NCBI RefSeq assembly: GCF_027596085.1
Contig: NC_072465.1
Span: forward strand, 21,286,707-21,350,706
DNA: 64,000 bases
Reading direction: 5' to 3'
From: Anoplopoma fimbria
Lineage: Eukaryota; Chordata; Actinopteri; Perciformes; Anoplopomatidae
A program made the position numbers and the translations under genes. Under the pieces are notes generated by a model that saw only the letters and a list, made by a program, of their open reading frames with translations, searched no databases and had not been told where the DNA came from. How positions within the stretch are numbered: position 1 is the stretch's first letter; each line of letters starts with the position of its first letter. This document shows, in pieces, positions 37,288 to 61,699 of the stretch.

Positions 37288-37520
37288 TTATAAAGAAGTG
37301 GACATAGTCACCATGACTTCACCCATTGGATTATGGACCACGATTTAAAAGCCTTGAGTTCGGCATTCTGGTCATCGCAATCTTGGTTTTTGGCCTTCGG
37401 CATCTTTGTTTTTTTTCAACCAGAAGTGACACAAGAAGGTGGAGCTAAGTACAACGGAAACCGAATATGACATTTGTGGGCAACCAAGATATAAAAATAT
37501 AACTTTAATGAATTGAAAGC
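37288..37520 (+). repeat. Interspersed fish repeat of uncertain class
   Basis: The order 'aagaagtggacatagtcacc', 'acttcacccattggatta', 'cgagttcggcattctgg'-like text, 'cttggtttttggccttcgg', then 'agaagtgacacaagaaggtg' matches a repeat that I recall from many teleost sequences. The class (probably a non-autonomous DNA element) is not known to me with certainty. The ends are approximate. Confidence 0.5.
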
Positions 37521-40500
37521 ACACGGTGAAAGAGTTAAAGTTCTAAGGCCTGTAAATCTCAAGGTAACCACGCCTGAAGAATACCCTGCTTTATTGTCTA
37601 TAATAGACAATATTTTCTCATAGACTTCTTTACAATCAGACTTCTTTTTGCAACCAGAGGAGTCGCCCCTGATGGCTTTTAGATAGAATGCAAGTTTTAG
37701 GCACTTCCACATTGGCTTCACTTTTAAGAACCTTATCTTGCAGCCTGAATGTGAGCAAATGTGGAGGCTTGTGTAGACATATAGTAGCTCTATTAACATT
37801 GAGAGCCTTGACACTTGACTCTGTCTGTTTCCGCAAAAGACTTAGAAATTACTCTGATAACTCCTTGTTAAATGTTACCAGAGCAAAATCCAATGAGCCA
37901 ATTGAACTAGGTAGTAGCTTTCTCTTTCCTCCCAATTCTCACAAAATGTTACCACGGCACTAACGGCCAATGCAGCTTATTAATTATCTTTTTCTTTCAC
38001 ACTGTTAGAATAAAGTCAATGCTCCCACTTTAGTGAGCTACACCTCTTTAAGTACCCAGCAGACTCTCTCCTCACCAATGTTGTCTAGGCACTCACAGTA
38101 CTGCAATACTTACAGCAGGTTAATTACACACAAGCCCCACAGTCTCTCAAAGCTGAAAATGTTGCTATTACATGCAGTGCTATTGTTGAACGCCCCCATT
38201 ATGCATTCTGTGTTTTTTGCATTCCTGAGGGAAACTACAGAATTAATTGGCAGACTGTTGCACAGAACTAGTTGCATGCCTCTCAGTCACCTGTTATCAC
38301 AACAACAAGTTCTGCAGAGAAAGAAGCATTTGAATTTTTCAAAGCAGGATCACAAAGATAGCTGCAGAACATTTTGCAAGTGCTTCAGTTTCTCCATCAG
38401 CCAACACAGTCGCTGGTAGCCAGCCATCAGTCTTCCAGCTCTACCTGCTAAATGTGTTTCAATCTGCCATTTCCCAGAAGAGCTAGAGAGACGTGTAACA
38501 AGTCATGTATCTCTCCCAAATGGAGCGAGCAACAACTGCGGGAAGAGAGAAAGGGGAGGAAAATGTCTGAGCTGTTTGTTAATTGGAGAGAACATTTAGC
38601 AGACTCCTCCACAAACATATGACAAGCCCACCTGTTCGGTTGCCAGTCTCCTTGGCTTGTGTTACAATGTGGAGCTGACAGTACTTCCTGAGAGTTTGGC
38701 TGCTGTCTTGACAGGAGAAACAACTTCAAACACTTGCCTTGTCAAAACCCACATCATAACCCTCAAAATATAAAACTAACAAATCAAGCATACAGTTGGC
38801 TTCACTATATACTGTACCCCCCTTTTTTTCCCCCCATTCTTTCTTTGCACAATTTGCTGTCATGCAAACCTGTTCAGTGCAGACGAGCAATTGATTTCAC
38901 TTATCCCAGAGCAGTGTTAAAAATGTTCCCAAAGAACAGGAGCGCTATAGTTTCATAGAAATAGTGTGTGATTATTCCCTGATTGCTTTATGGTGTGTGT
39001 GTGATATGGATTTACTTTCATCTCTCTTTGTTATTTCAGCTGTGCTTTCCTAAGGGGAGAAAAATAAAGAGACACATGCAGGGACCTATAGTGTCATGGA
39101 CTCACACTGTTAAGGGAATAGCTAGCTCACAGACCAAGCCCCATAAATAATCACATACATAGTGCCACAGCATCACTTCTGGTGCAGTTAACCCTGCTGA
39201 TAATTGTGACTCTACCAATCCTACTAGTTTCTTAACAAGCAGAAAGTTAAAAGAACTCAAAAAGTACACTTCACAAACAGGTTCATGACCATCGGAAAAG
39301 GGCATGTGTGAGTCACAGCCACACTATCACACAACCAGTAGCCTCAGCTGTGTTGTACAGATTGCGACATATGGTGCACACCATCTGAAAATCATGTACT
39401 CTAAACTACAGTACTCACATCGCCAAATATAGTCAGTGGAATGTAGGCTAGTTATGTGTATTCTCAAACCCAAGAGGCTCTTGAATACCCACAACCTCCT
39501 CTCCCTTTTTACACAAGAGTCCTGAAAGTGAAGCGTAGTAAAGTTTTTTTTTTGCTTAACATTTATAGCTGAAGGATTGGACTCCAGACAACAGTCTTCA
39601 GAGAACTTAACGATCGTGCCATCTGGAGGCAGGGGAGTGTTGTAGCCACTGATATCGATCATCTTTTTACACTTTACTCTCACAGATGGTTAAAAAAAAC
39701 ACCATCTGGCTGCAGGTGTTGGTGCTTTGATGAAATGAAAAGCAGCTACAACAAAATAGCCATAAAAATATTTGTCCTGACACTTCTAAAAGTTTGCTTT
39801 AATTAGGAGCTTTAAATGTGTGAGTCTTTTCAGAGTTAAAATAGCTGCTGCTGCTGCTGCTGTGTGTGTGTTTACATTTACGGACATGTAACCCCGAGGG
39901 CTTAAAAGTTTCAGGCAATTTTTCAGGCAATTTTACAATCTTACATTTTAGTCGCTGAACTATATTTTGCCTTTAGAAACCAACTGTATGCATTTTCTAC
40001 TGACTGCAGAGTAAATACCAATGTATACCAGATACTGATATGAGTCTTTTGCATTTTATTTCATGGTTGTTTTCTCCAATGAATAACTTTAGAAATGTTG
40101 CAACATGGGATTATTATTATTGAGGTTTTTTTGCTGGGAAAAGGTACCTTTTGAACTTAAACACCATAACAATGCTGCCATCAAGTGGTCAACCATCATT
40201 ATTACATATCTCTTGGTCTTAAGGCTTTAGTCATCATCATTATCATTATGATGATTATCATCATCATCCTCATTATATTAATACCATAATTAGGCCACCT
40301 CTTCTCCTTTTGTTACTCCCAGAACCAGCTGTTGAATTACTCACATTGTGCATCTGCCATCACATGCTTGTACAAAATGGGTCAGAGAGATATGTGTGCC
40401 CGTTAAAACAACTGTTTTAATTTCATTATAGTTGCAGTTGTATAAATGTTCTCCAATTGAGAAGGACAAAAGTAAATAATTATGGCATTTGATGAATCAC

Positions 40501-41305
40501 TGGCTCTAGCAACAGGTCACTCTGGCCACTGGATGTCGCTGCTTACCATTGTCTCAACCAATAGCAGTAGAAGCTACACCTGCATTTGCAGGAATACTTT
40601 GGTACAGTAAACGGACACAACCAATAAAGTTAAAGGAGACAGACTCAAAAATCACAAAGGATAAGCCTTGTTGTTGTTGTTGTTGGCGTTCGTCCTCCAC
40701 AGTGCAATCACCAACTCAACCCTAGTTGCAGGGATAAATTCTGTGAGAGAACATAGAGGTTTTTACTGCAAAACTAACTGCATTTTGTCAAAGAAGCTGA
40801 CAGGGGCCATGTTCATACAGTTCTAGTCTGTTATTAGGGTCCGGTCATCTTTAATTATCTAATTTTGTCCTAAGAAAGTGTGTTTGCCAACTTAATTAAA
40901 ATCATCCTCAGATTATTGAGGGAGGTTATGGTTTATGTTGGGCTTTGGTAAATGTTTAACTCACTATTGTTTTATATATTTTATATGTGTTTGTGAAGGT
41001 AGGAGAGATTCATGAGATGTGGATTTTAGTTAATGTCACTAATCCTTTTTTAGAATCGATGATTCCTATGCAATATTGGTCTGTTTTCATTATTTATACC
41101 AACACTAATCAGTGCCCAATTTCTTTATTTATAACCATTGGTAGCCTAAAACAATTTTGAGCAACATTAGATTTTTTTGTATTTATTCAAACATGATACA
41201 TCCATATGACATTTGGAAACATATTATTATTTATTTGCAAGAGCTTATTGACCTCAATTTAAAAGATGCTTGGAGGTACTGTTGGCATCTTCTGATTGGT
41301 GGACT
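37521..41305. other. Non-coding DNA
   Basis: No supported gene. Overlapping frames of 132 codons (37416-37814, minus) and 128 codons (38033-38419, plus) lack known motifs. Short simple repeats occur: (CTG)n at 39844-39862, an imperfect ATC tract at 40232-40272 and (GTT)n at 40669-40685. Confidence 0.5.
39844..39862. repeat. (CTG)n trinucleotide repeat
   Basis: Six CTG units are followed directly by a short (TG)n. It is short and lies in non-coding DNA. Confidence 0.9.
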
Positions 41306-42184
41306 CTCTAGAACAGACCTGGGCATTGTACGGCCCGCGAAAGATTACATGATAATTAGAAAATAAAACAAATTTTCTAATTATCTTATGGGTGGACTAA
41401 AACCGCATTGCTTTTATTTTGAAGCCCATTTATTCTCACAGTGCACGCAATCGTGCACGTCAACTGTGCACGTGAAATGCGTGTGATTGACAACCTGTCT
41501 ACCTTCCGTGTCACCCCTGAAAAATGCGAAAATGTGGGCTCAGGCCAAAAAGAGGAAAGTGGATGCCGAAAGCAGAACTTTCAAACAAATATGGACTACT
41601 AATGTTTCTTTACTGAAGTCAAGGGTGAACCTGTGTGTTTGGTTTGTGGGGAGCATGTCGCTGTGTTTAAAGAGGACAATTTTCTTTTCTTTTTTTTCTT
41701 TTTTTTTTTTTGCACAGTTCTGAAAACATTAAATGTTTAATATAGGCATGTAAAGTCAAAAAGGCTACAAATCTGGGACACTTTTCTTTACACAGTTACA
41801 CAGTTCAGTGACATGTCTTGTTTATTTTGGCTACAAAGATGATGTGATGTCTTTAGAAAGCTAAGAAAATCCTTGTTTCAATAGTATATGAAACTCAAAA
41901 TGCCCTTTGTTATTAATGTGACTGAAAATGAGTCAAATGTTTATCATTTTGGAAGTTCTATTTGAATAAATTATATTTTGGAAAGCTAACCTCACCTTTT
42001 AATTGCCAAATAATAACATACACTCTTACCAGCGGTCAAAACAATGCCATTTACTGCTTTTTATATAGAAATAAAATGTATATTATGCATAATTGAGTTC
42101 GGCATTTTGGCCCGGCCCTCCAAAATATTTTCAGTTGCTCATTTGGCCCCCTGGGAAAAATAATTGCCCACCCCTGCTCTATAA
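41306..42184 (+). mobile_element. hAT (Charlie-like) DNA transposon relic with TSDs
   Basis: The element body is 41314-42176 (863 bp). It begins CAGACCTGGGCATTG and ends AATTGCCCACCCCTG, imperfect terminal inverted repeats of the hAT type (CAG..TGGGCA / TGCCCA..CTG). It is flanked by CTCTAGAA (41306-41313) and CTCTATAA (42177-42184), an 8-bp target duplication with one mismatch, the length expected for hAT. Subterminal 'gtacggcccgcg' and 'tttggccccctggg' are typical of the Charlie group as recalled. Inside is only the N-terminal piece of a transposase (see next entry), so it is a deleted, non-autonomous derivative. Confidence 0.9.
41532..41683 (+). pseudogene. hAT transposase N-terminal remnant (BED-type zinc finger), frameshifted
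   Basis: The plus frame from 41532 gives a basic KKRKVDAESRTFK segment, as found at the start of Charlie-type transposases and of the domesticated proteins derived from them. From 41615 the similarity continues in another frame with GEPVCLVCGEHVAVFK, which carries the CxxC half of a BED-like zinc finger (Cys at about 41633 and 41642). The shift between the two frames lies near 41600-41615. After 41683 the coding similarity stops in a T-rich stretch and the catalytic RNase H-like domain and dimerisation domain are absent. It cannot make a working transposase. The zinc finger would normally bind the transposon ends. Confidence 0.75.
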
Positions 42185-42527
42185 CATAAACGCAGCAGCA
42201 AAGGTTTGGTATGATATGATAAGAAATAGATAATTGCAAAAGGATTCGGTTGCCTTGTTAAAAATGCCAATGATTGCCGTCAAGTAATAAATGGTCAAGT
42301 GGTAAATAAGAAAGTTGTTTGCAGTCTATCGCAGTATATCTAACATCTTACAGTTGTGCATGTGTTTATTGGGGCTGAGCTGTTGTTGGAACACACACAC
42401 ACACAAGAAAAAAAACACTGTAAATTGTATTAAATAGTTTCTCCAGCCCTCAGTACTTGCTTTGTTTTGTCTCCAACAGGCCACTATGTGGTGACTGTAA
42501 TCAAGCCTGGAGCCAAAGAGGGAGATG
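42185..42527. other. Non-coding spacer
   Basis: Sequence between the hAT relic and the (AG)n tract, with a short (CA)n at 42391-42404. No gene was recognised. Confidence 0.6.
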
Positions 42528-42593
42528 GAGAGAGAGGGAGAGAGGGGGAGAGGGAGAGAGGGAGAGAGAGAGGGAGAGGGAGAGAGAGAGGGA

Positions 42594-42643
<50 letters not shown>
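42528..42643. repeat. (AG)n / (GGGAGA)n microsatellite
   Basis: An irregular GGGAGAGA section (42528-42599) is followed by a pure (AG)n run to 42643. The frames of arginine/glutamate or serine/leucine that cross it on either strand are translations of the repeat. Confidence 0.97.
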
Positions 42644-42646
<3 letters not shown>

Positions 42647-45600
42647 ATCTGGCCCTCACCTGGAGAGTGTAGCTGTGTAACATACATGCTGCAGCCTATC
42701 AGAATAAAGAGGGTAAGAAGAGTGTTCCTCCAGCCAATCAAAGTCAAATTCACACACAGGAAAAAATATTGCTACACTCTTGCAGGTGTCATAGAGTCAT
42801 TTTACTCTGAAACACATCAAAATGCTGTGTTTCAATGCATGTATACAGCACAAAGGTTTGCACTCAGATATTTGTTGGTATGTGTGCATCTTTCTTCCAA
42901 TACATTTTTTTTTATAGCAGTCCTTTCACTTACTTTTCACGGAGTGTCGATGCCATTGAAAATAAATTAATTCCTTATTCCAGTCTTTCCACATTTTCTG
43001 AACTCCACATGAAAGCGTAGGCCTGATAACACACCTTAACACGTAAAGACTTTGTAAGATGGTGATTTGTTCTGGATCTATAAGTTGTGACTAGTTCTCC
43101 GAGGTTCTTTTTTCTATTCTCTTTTTCAGAACATTATTATCCGTTCGTAAACACTGTGTAATGATGCAATACCATACAACCATACAATACTCCCTCAGCA
43201 GTAGTTATGTTCATGATGTGACAACAAAGTAAGTGCAAAGTGTGCCTAAACATACATGAAAAGCAGTGTTCTAGTGCTAAGCTACACATGCACACAAATA
43301 AATACAATCAAAGCAAAAGCAACGATGTTTTCATATCAAACAGCAGTGAAATATCACAGTTACACACATCCGAATGAGAGCCAATGTGACGTACTGTGAC
43401 TGTAACTGAGGCAGGAGATTTAATGTTATATTATATAATTATATTCATGCTTTCGAGGGAAACATGGTTCACTCAAATATGTATGATTAGTATGGATTAT
43501 TATGAAATTAGCTTTTGTTAAAAATGTAAATATGAACTAAGAATTTGAAAATATTTAAATATGAAAATAAAATAACATCTTGAACAATAAATCAATTCTG
43601 TGTTGTAATGTTAGAGTGTGTCTTTTAATTAGAGCTAAATTAACAAATATGGTTTTCATAGTATAGGACTGACCAGCAACAGGGGGGGTCATACAATACA
43701 AGATCCAGAATCCCCAATAAGGACTCCAAACTACATTTGTCACGAAAACATGCATAGTCGTGCTTGTTGATGTTGTCGTGGGCACACGCGTTCACATTAT
43801 AGCCTTTTACCACACGTCTTTAATATTTCCATAGTACTTTCATAGTGTTATGTGTTATATTTATTCATTTAAACATTTAACATCCTAGGTGCAACAACAA
43901 CTTTTGTCCATATTGCAATTGCAACACTTATACAACAAATAGGTGGGCTACTCATTGGCTGTAGCTCCCGACAGACTCCCCGAGTGATCCAGATATATAT
44001 CATGCTAGATATCTGGAATGTGTCTGCGTTGCACCAGCCAGCATCTTCGCTTCCTTCTATTAAAAGTTCATACATGGCTCTTTAGTGTATTTTAAGTCAT
44101 ATGAAAAATATAAAGTATGACACATAAATATAGATACAAAGATGAATAAATTGACCAATAAAAATAACTGTATTTAAGCAATGGGGTTCTTAAATGTTGG
44201 TTGTTGAGAAAAGATCCAATCAACAGTCTGAAGATCAGCTCTGACGCAGCGGGCAACATGTGGGCTCTTCTTTAACACACTATGGAAAATATTCCAGTGT
44301 GGCCTACCCAGTAAGAGCAGCAAAATAGTTCAGTCACAGCCATAGTCTCATTGCTTTGACCAAAGCTGAACCACAAGGGTGCGTGATGTTGGATTCTTTG
44401 ATGCAAGGCCTGTTTACATGACATAATGATGCCCGCACTGTCACTTTAAAGCATTTCAGTACCTCACAGAAGAAACTCATCAGAGATTCACAGATGGTCT
44501 CTTTGGTAGTTGAAATGTGGCTCATTATTATGGGTAAAATGATATGAATGGAGAATTTGACCTTGTTCATTGCAATGATGTGAGCTCTGTAAAAAAAACA
44601 TAAATTGCATCCAAGGGAGAAAGAGGGATAAAGACAATAACAGAAACAGAAATTTTAAAAACATGGCATCTTAGATCTCATATGGTGTGTGAGGGCCCCA
44701 TTTGGAATCTAACTGCTGAGAGCTGTGTTTACTATAGGTGGAACAATTTGTCAAACAATGGCACAACAAGTGAAGTTTTAGGGAGATGTGCCAGTGTGTG
44801 GCTTTGCTCTCTGTCTCCCGGCATCTCTTACTCTTTTAATGTATTCATGTGCTGTACATATGTATACGTTTGAAAATGTGTGTTTGACTGTGCATGCATG
44901 CATGCTTGCAAATATGCATATCATGTGTTCCTCTTGTGGTTGCAAAGAAGCATTTTTGATGGCCCCAACAAGGTTTGTTTTTTAACTGGAATTTCTTTAC
45001 ATTGTGTGTGTGCATCTGTCTGTATCTATACAGTGAAATAACAGTCTGTCGACTACATATTGCTGAAACATCTGTATATGGATAAGAAATCTTAAATGAC
45101 AGTGCCTTATGCACAATATCACTAACAAGCTTTAGTATTTAGATTATGATTTCATCTGCCTGTAGTATTTAGGCATGTAGGTCGTATTTGAATATCCTGA
45201 CAAACCATATTCATATTTTTCAATGAGGGAATTGTACAATAAGAACATTATTCTAGGAGAAAGAATTATAATATTGTAAACTGTATGCCATGTAACTGGC
45301 TATGAATACCATATTTGCAACATGGGTGGTCTTTGTGGGACTCAAACCTCAGTTTCTATTTGACTCTTGCTAGACCAATATGGAATGAATTTAGTTTCTG
45401 ATCACTGTTTTTCAGGAACAAACCAACCAAAACAAGCCCACTGGTCTGTCAAAAGAGACTCCTCTTCTGACCATAGTTTGTTTTACAAAATTACCCATGG
45501 TACAACTGAGGCGATTGCTAAGGAGATTTAAACGTTCATGCTGGCCAGGCAGGTGATATCTAATTAGCTAACGCGACAATGAGTTTAACCCAGAAAAAGA

Positions 45601-46223
45601 GCTCTGGTTTCACAGGTCATGTTTTTGTCCTAAGGCAGGGGAGGGCTGAATCTGACCCCAGAGTCCAGTTCCAACATGGATGTTCCCACTCCAGACACTA
45701 AGGGAATAAATAGATGCAGGGAAGTGGGGGAAATATATAATTTTATAGGCAGTGTTGTTTTTTCAAATATATGTTTAAAATTTGTGTCTTTAAACCACAC
45801 AGGGAGCATGATGGCATGATGGAGCATGACATTATAAAACAACTGATTTCAACTCGTACAAACAAACCAAGCTTTTGCTTTCTGCTATTAGAAGATCTGA
45901 TTAGAGCTTTTTCTTGCATGAAAAAAAGTGTAACTTGTTTTGACACTCTCAGTTCTGTTGAGTCTCAATCTCCCCGTACGCTGCCATATCATTTCCCAAA
46001 TGGGGAAACAAACAACAAAACGCAGCAGAAAAAGCCTCGTTTTCCTCTAATGTGCAATGTGTCTGCTTAACTCATGGGAGGCAAAAACAAAGAACTATGA
46101 CTCACAATTCACCACCCCAACTTCCTTTCAACTGTCACCCCATTTAGTCCCCAAGCAGAGCTCTGATGGTTAAATGTTGGACAAGAGCCCCAGCTTTTTG
46201 ACAGTTCAGTGTTGGTTGTGGTT

Positions 46224-46242
46224 TCTCTCTCTCTCTCTCTCT
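46224..46242. repeat. (TC)n microsatellite, short
   Basis: About nine TC units are seen directly. Confidence 0.9.
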
Positions 46243-48039
46243 GGCCTTGCTGGCTCTAAAGTTCCGGCAGATTAAAGGAACGGAGGGAGAAGAACACACA
46301 CTGTGCGGAGTGTGTATGGATTTTTAGTGGTTTCCTCTTTACTTTGGTGCTATTTTTATATGTTTACTTATGCCATCATGCAGTCACAATCAATGACAGA
46401 ATACGAGGAGTGAGTGCAGATGACTGAAAACGTTGGCAGCAGTTGATGTCCTCTAGATTCACTGTCATGCGGGGCAGATGCTATTTTACGGGGTGGAGGG
46501 TGAATAAGTCAGTTTCAGTGACTGTAAAAAATTGTAATAAAGTTCTGAGTTTGTACATGTGCGTGCTCAACATTTATTGGCAGTGTGAAATGTGGAAAGA
46601 ATCAGAAGTCAACACACTGAGTCATTTTCCTCATTCCACAAGTCACACAAGATTATTTTTTTCACTTTATCATTGCTATGAAAGCAAACTTAAAACAAAG
46701 TTATTGATTATCACATTAAAAGATTAAACACATCAGTTCCTAACCGTTTGAAAACAATCTGAGACCTCATATACCGGGAATCAGTTTTAGCAAAACCATG
46801 TGCACCCACGCCGTTTATGTCCGCCAAAGTATGACTTCAATAAACCTCCTTGCCAGCGAAACAAAAATCTATGCATTTTGCAGGCGGCAGCAGTCATGGT
46901 GGCATGACATTCAAAGCCACGTTGCTGTACAACTTTGGTGGTACTTGATCTCCACGATTTTCTCGATTCCTTGATCTGTGCCCATCTGTGTATCTGATGG
47001 CTCGCCTGCAGTCTGTCTCTGTCATTTGTTCCAGCATGTCCCCGTTAAGTCTCTGTTACTCTCTGGGAACGTGGACCACAAGAACCCCTGGGGGGATTGT
47101 AGTCCTTAACGCTGTTGTGAGTACATTTTAGGTAGTCGGGGGTCACAGAGAGCAAGAGAGACGGGTAGAGTGGCATAGACAGAAACAGACACTAAAAAAA
47201 TGTGAAAACTGAATGGTATAGAAAGGGGGCTGACAAAGGGAAGGCAAAAGAGTCGTTTTAGTGGAAACATGTTTTAGAATGAGCCTGAAATCCTTCTGAG
47301 CAATCGGTAATTGGAAAAATATGAGGGGGGAAATGGTGGATTTAACAATAAGAGCCTTTTTGTTCCTCTGTCACAAATGCAGATCCTTCAATTCCTGATG
47401 CCCACATTTGCCTCCTTTTGATGGTGAAAATACAAACACTGCATTGACTGTGCTCCCATTTTATGTTAAGAACTGTAGTGCTTTATAGCTAAGCTCAGTT
47501 GTTTTGTCACAGCTACTAAGCTTTGGTGATGTTAAGCTAAATCTGTAAAACAGGTGATGAAGAAGTTAGTTATATGAGGATTTTGAGGGTAATTTGACTG
47601 AAATTGGTATATTCTCCTTTTAATAAAAGTCACTTTTTTAGCATACTCTGATTGTGTGTCCCTTAAAAATACTCACAAATAATAAATGCACAGCAGTAAA
47701 CAGTTGTAGCGTAATATATTTGTTTTAACATGGAGTTATTTTGTTAAACAATTTAAAACATAAAATTTAAATCTTATGCTCAGATGACTTAAATGCCAGA
47801 TTTGAATGAAACTCCTTGTAAGTGCTGGTTACTATATGGCAGTCTATAAACACAACATGGCATGACCTCTGCTTCTTCTCTTTTTCAATTCACTGGATTA
47901 TTTTTGCCAAAGATACAGAAGCAGATTTATTACAGTTTATGTTTCTTTTATAAACCAAACAATTTGACCAGATTTCTGCAAGGCTTCTGATACATTTAAT
48001 CATTCAGTCCCTGTCACTTATCATGCAGAAACCTTTCTC

Positions 48040-48290
48040 TTACAGCCGTCAGACTGATTTACACCCGAGGGGTCATTAAATGTGCAACCAAAGAGACACT
48101 TATAAGGTTGTAAAGCCACCCAATTATAAGTGTTTGCACAAATGGCTTCCAAATGGCCACGGCTCATCTGACTATGATTTTCACATCAATTTATTACATG
48201 TAAACAAAGGCCGATGCCAGCGGAGCGTGAAACCCCATGTGTTTGTTGCATGTTGCTTCATCAGTCCTTGATGAGAAAGGAGCCCATGAA
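48040..48290. promoter_or_regulatory. Candidate conserved non-coding element
   Basis: Repeat-free, balanced sequence with 'cacttataag', 'cccaattataagtg' (inverted to each other, 48098-48107 and 48119-48132), a forkhead-type 'gtaaacaaag' (48200-48209) and 'aaatggccacgg'. The CACTTATAAG ... ATTATAAGTG pair is a spaced palindrome of an NK2-type CACTTAA-like core. Regulatory function is inference only. Confidence 0.28.
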
Positions 48291-48988
48291 ACAGCAGAAG
48301 GCAGGTGTGAGACATTGAACATGTGGTCAACTTAACGGGCCTTGCTACAAGATGACAATTAAAAAAAAATGTTTACTTAAAGGTTTGTGAGGACAGTTGT
48401 ACATCAAAGGAGGGTGTGTAAGGGGAGGTTACACACATTTTTTTGATGTGTTTGTTTGTGTGAAGTGGTGATTGCTTAGCAACAGGATTTTTGTGTTATT
48501 AATTAAACGCAACTTTTGGAGTTTTTGACTATCTTGTGTTCTACTAGTAGCAAAAAGAATATAAGCACCAGCAACAGGATAAACAAGGATACTGGTAGCC
48601 CGCAATCATGGATGCAAATTCCAAAATAATCTGTCATGAAGAAGGATATGCATTTAACACGTTTGTACACGAAATATATATTCGAGAGAGTCTTAATTTA
48701 AATAGAATTGTGTGTTTGCAGGAAAGGAGGGCGAAATATGTAACCTTACACCTTGTTTTGTCTTATGGGTCAAAAATGACTGTTTAAGACATGTTTCTGT
48801 TTAAGACATGAAATGAATGTACTTTTCCTGTAGTTATCTTAAATTACAAAGAGTGAAACATCGTATTTGTTTACATTTACATGAAATCTGTAAACAACCA
48901 GTGTAAATAGATTGTCTTAGGGTCATTTTGGACCCGGAGAATATAAAATAATTTCCACAACAAAAAACACACAAATAGAAACTCACAT

Positions 48989-55567
<6,579 letters not shown>

Positions 55568-55568
55568 C

Positions 55569-55601
<33 letters not shown>
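55568..55601. repeat. (TC)n microsatellite
   Basis: An interrupted CT tract with one CCCT step is seen directly. Confidence 0.95.
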
Positions 55602-58638
<3,037 letters not shown>

Positions 58639-58801
58639 AAGTCAAAATATCAGTGGATGGCCAGCTCCAGCGTAATTAAAGGAGATGGTGATCTTTGTGA
58701 CCTCACCACACCCGACACTTAGCTTGGCATGTTGTCTGCATATAGCAGCCCTGCCCAACATGTATACATGACAATAGAGAGGGTCACAAAGCCAGCCGAG
58801 C

Positions 58802-58803
<2 letters not shown>

Positions 58804-58867
<64 letters not shown>
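58804..58867. repeat. (TG)n microsatellite, about 32 units
   Basis: A TG tract lies only 170 bases from the preceding CA tract and complementary to it, so the two form long inverted arms. Degenerate TG-rich sequence continues to about 58920, followed by (AAAG)4 at 58920-58935. Confidence 0.97.
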
Positions 58868-58869
<2 letters not shown>

Positions 58870-58935
58870 GTGTGCTGTGTGTTGTGTTAGTGTGCGTGTG
58901 TTCGAGTATTAGAGTGTGTGAAAGAAAGAAAGAAA

Positions 58936-59641
58936 CATCAGCTCTGGTTGTTTTCTCATTATGTTTTAAGGCTATTCTTGTTAATTACCTTACACTTAAT
59001 AAAAGGGAACTAATTTCACAGAATCTATGCTGTTATTTTGTAACTTTTTTTTCATTAAATCCTCTTAAAGTGTCACAATAAATGTATTACCTGAACTGAC
59101 TTTATCTCATTTATTCTCCATAACAAATTCTCCTGTTTTAATCAGCTGTCAAAGTTTATGCTTAATTAGATGATGTCTGTTGACGGACACGTTTGCACGG
59201 GTGAGAGATTAATAAAGGTAATACTTTGTTTTGTTGTTAGCAGTGCTCAGTAGGATGAGCGCTTTGTGGCAGTTGCTAACACCAGAGGGCTCTCTTTCTC
59301 TCAATTTACTGTCTGAGGGTCACAACTGCAGAAACACATCTGAATAATCATTGAGTTAGATTGAATTCATAAACAAATTATACATTTATACTGACCTGGA
59401 TCTAAATTTACGTTAATAAGAATAGAAGTAAATTTAAAGTAATGACAGAGAAAGAAAACATATCTATCATTTTATGATCCGTGATCAAAAGTAAGGATAT
59501 TTTATTCATACATTTCAATGATTACTCTTTGTTTATATACTGTTTCATGGTTGATTTGATTGGCAGCTCCTCCAAACAGAAGTGTGTCCTTGAACAAAAA
59601 AAAGCTTGTATGCTAGCTGCACTGTCCTCAGTGTATAAATA
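58936..59641. other. Non-coding spacer between GT microsatellites
   Basis: AT-rich sequence without a recognisable gene, RNA or mobile element. Confidence 0.6.
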
Positions 59642-61580
<1,939 letters not shown>

Positions 61581-61665
<85 letters not shown>

Positions 61666-61676
61666 CCTCTCTTTCT
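61581..61676. repeat. (CT)n microsatellite
   Basis: About 48 CT units with a few TTT or CCC interruptions near the 3' end. Frames of Leu-Ser or Arg-Glu repeats across it are artefacts. Confidence 0.98.
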
Positions 61677-61699
61677 CGATGTGCACCATGGTTGACCCC

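Noticed and set aside
42457..42970. Arg-Glu rich 167-codon frame
   Set aside because: More than a third is a translated (AG)n tract. The remainder shows no recognisable domain.
43869..44075. Possible transposase-like frame of 68 codons
   Set aside because: A superficial likeness to a DNA-transposon nuclease was considered, but no catalytic residues or TIRs are visible.
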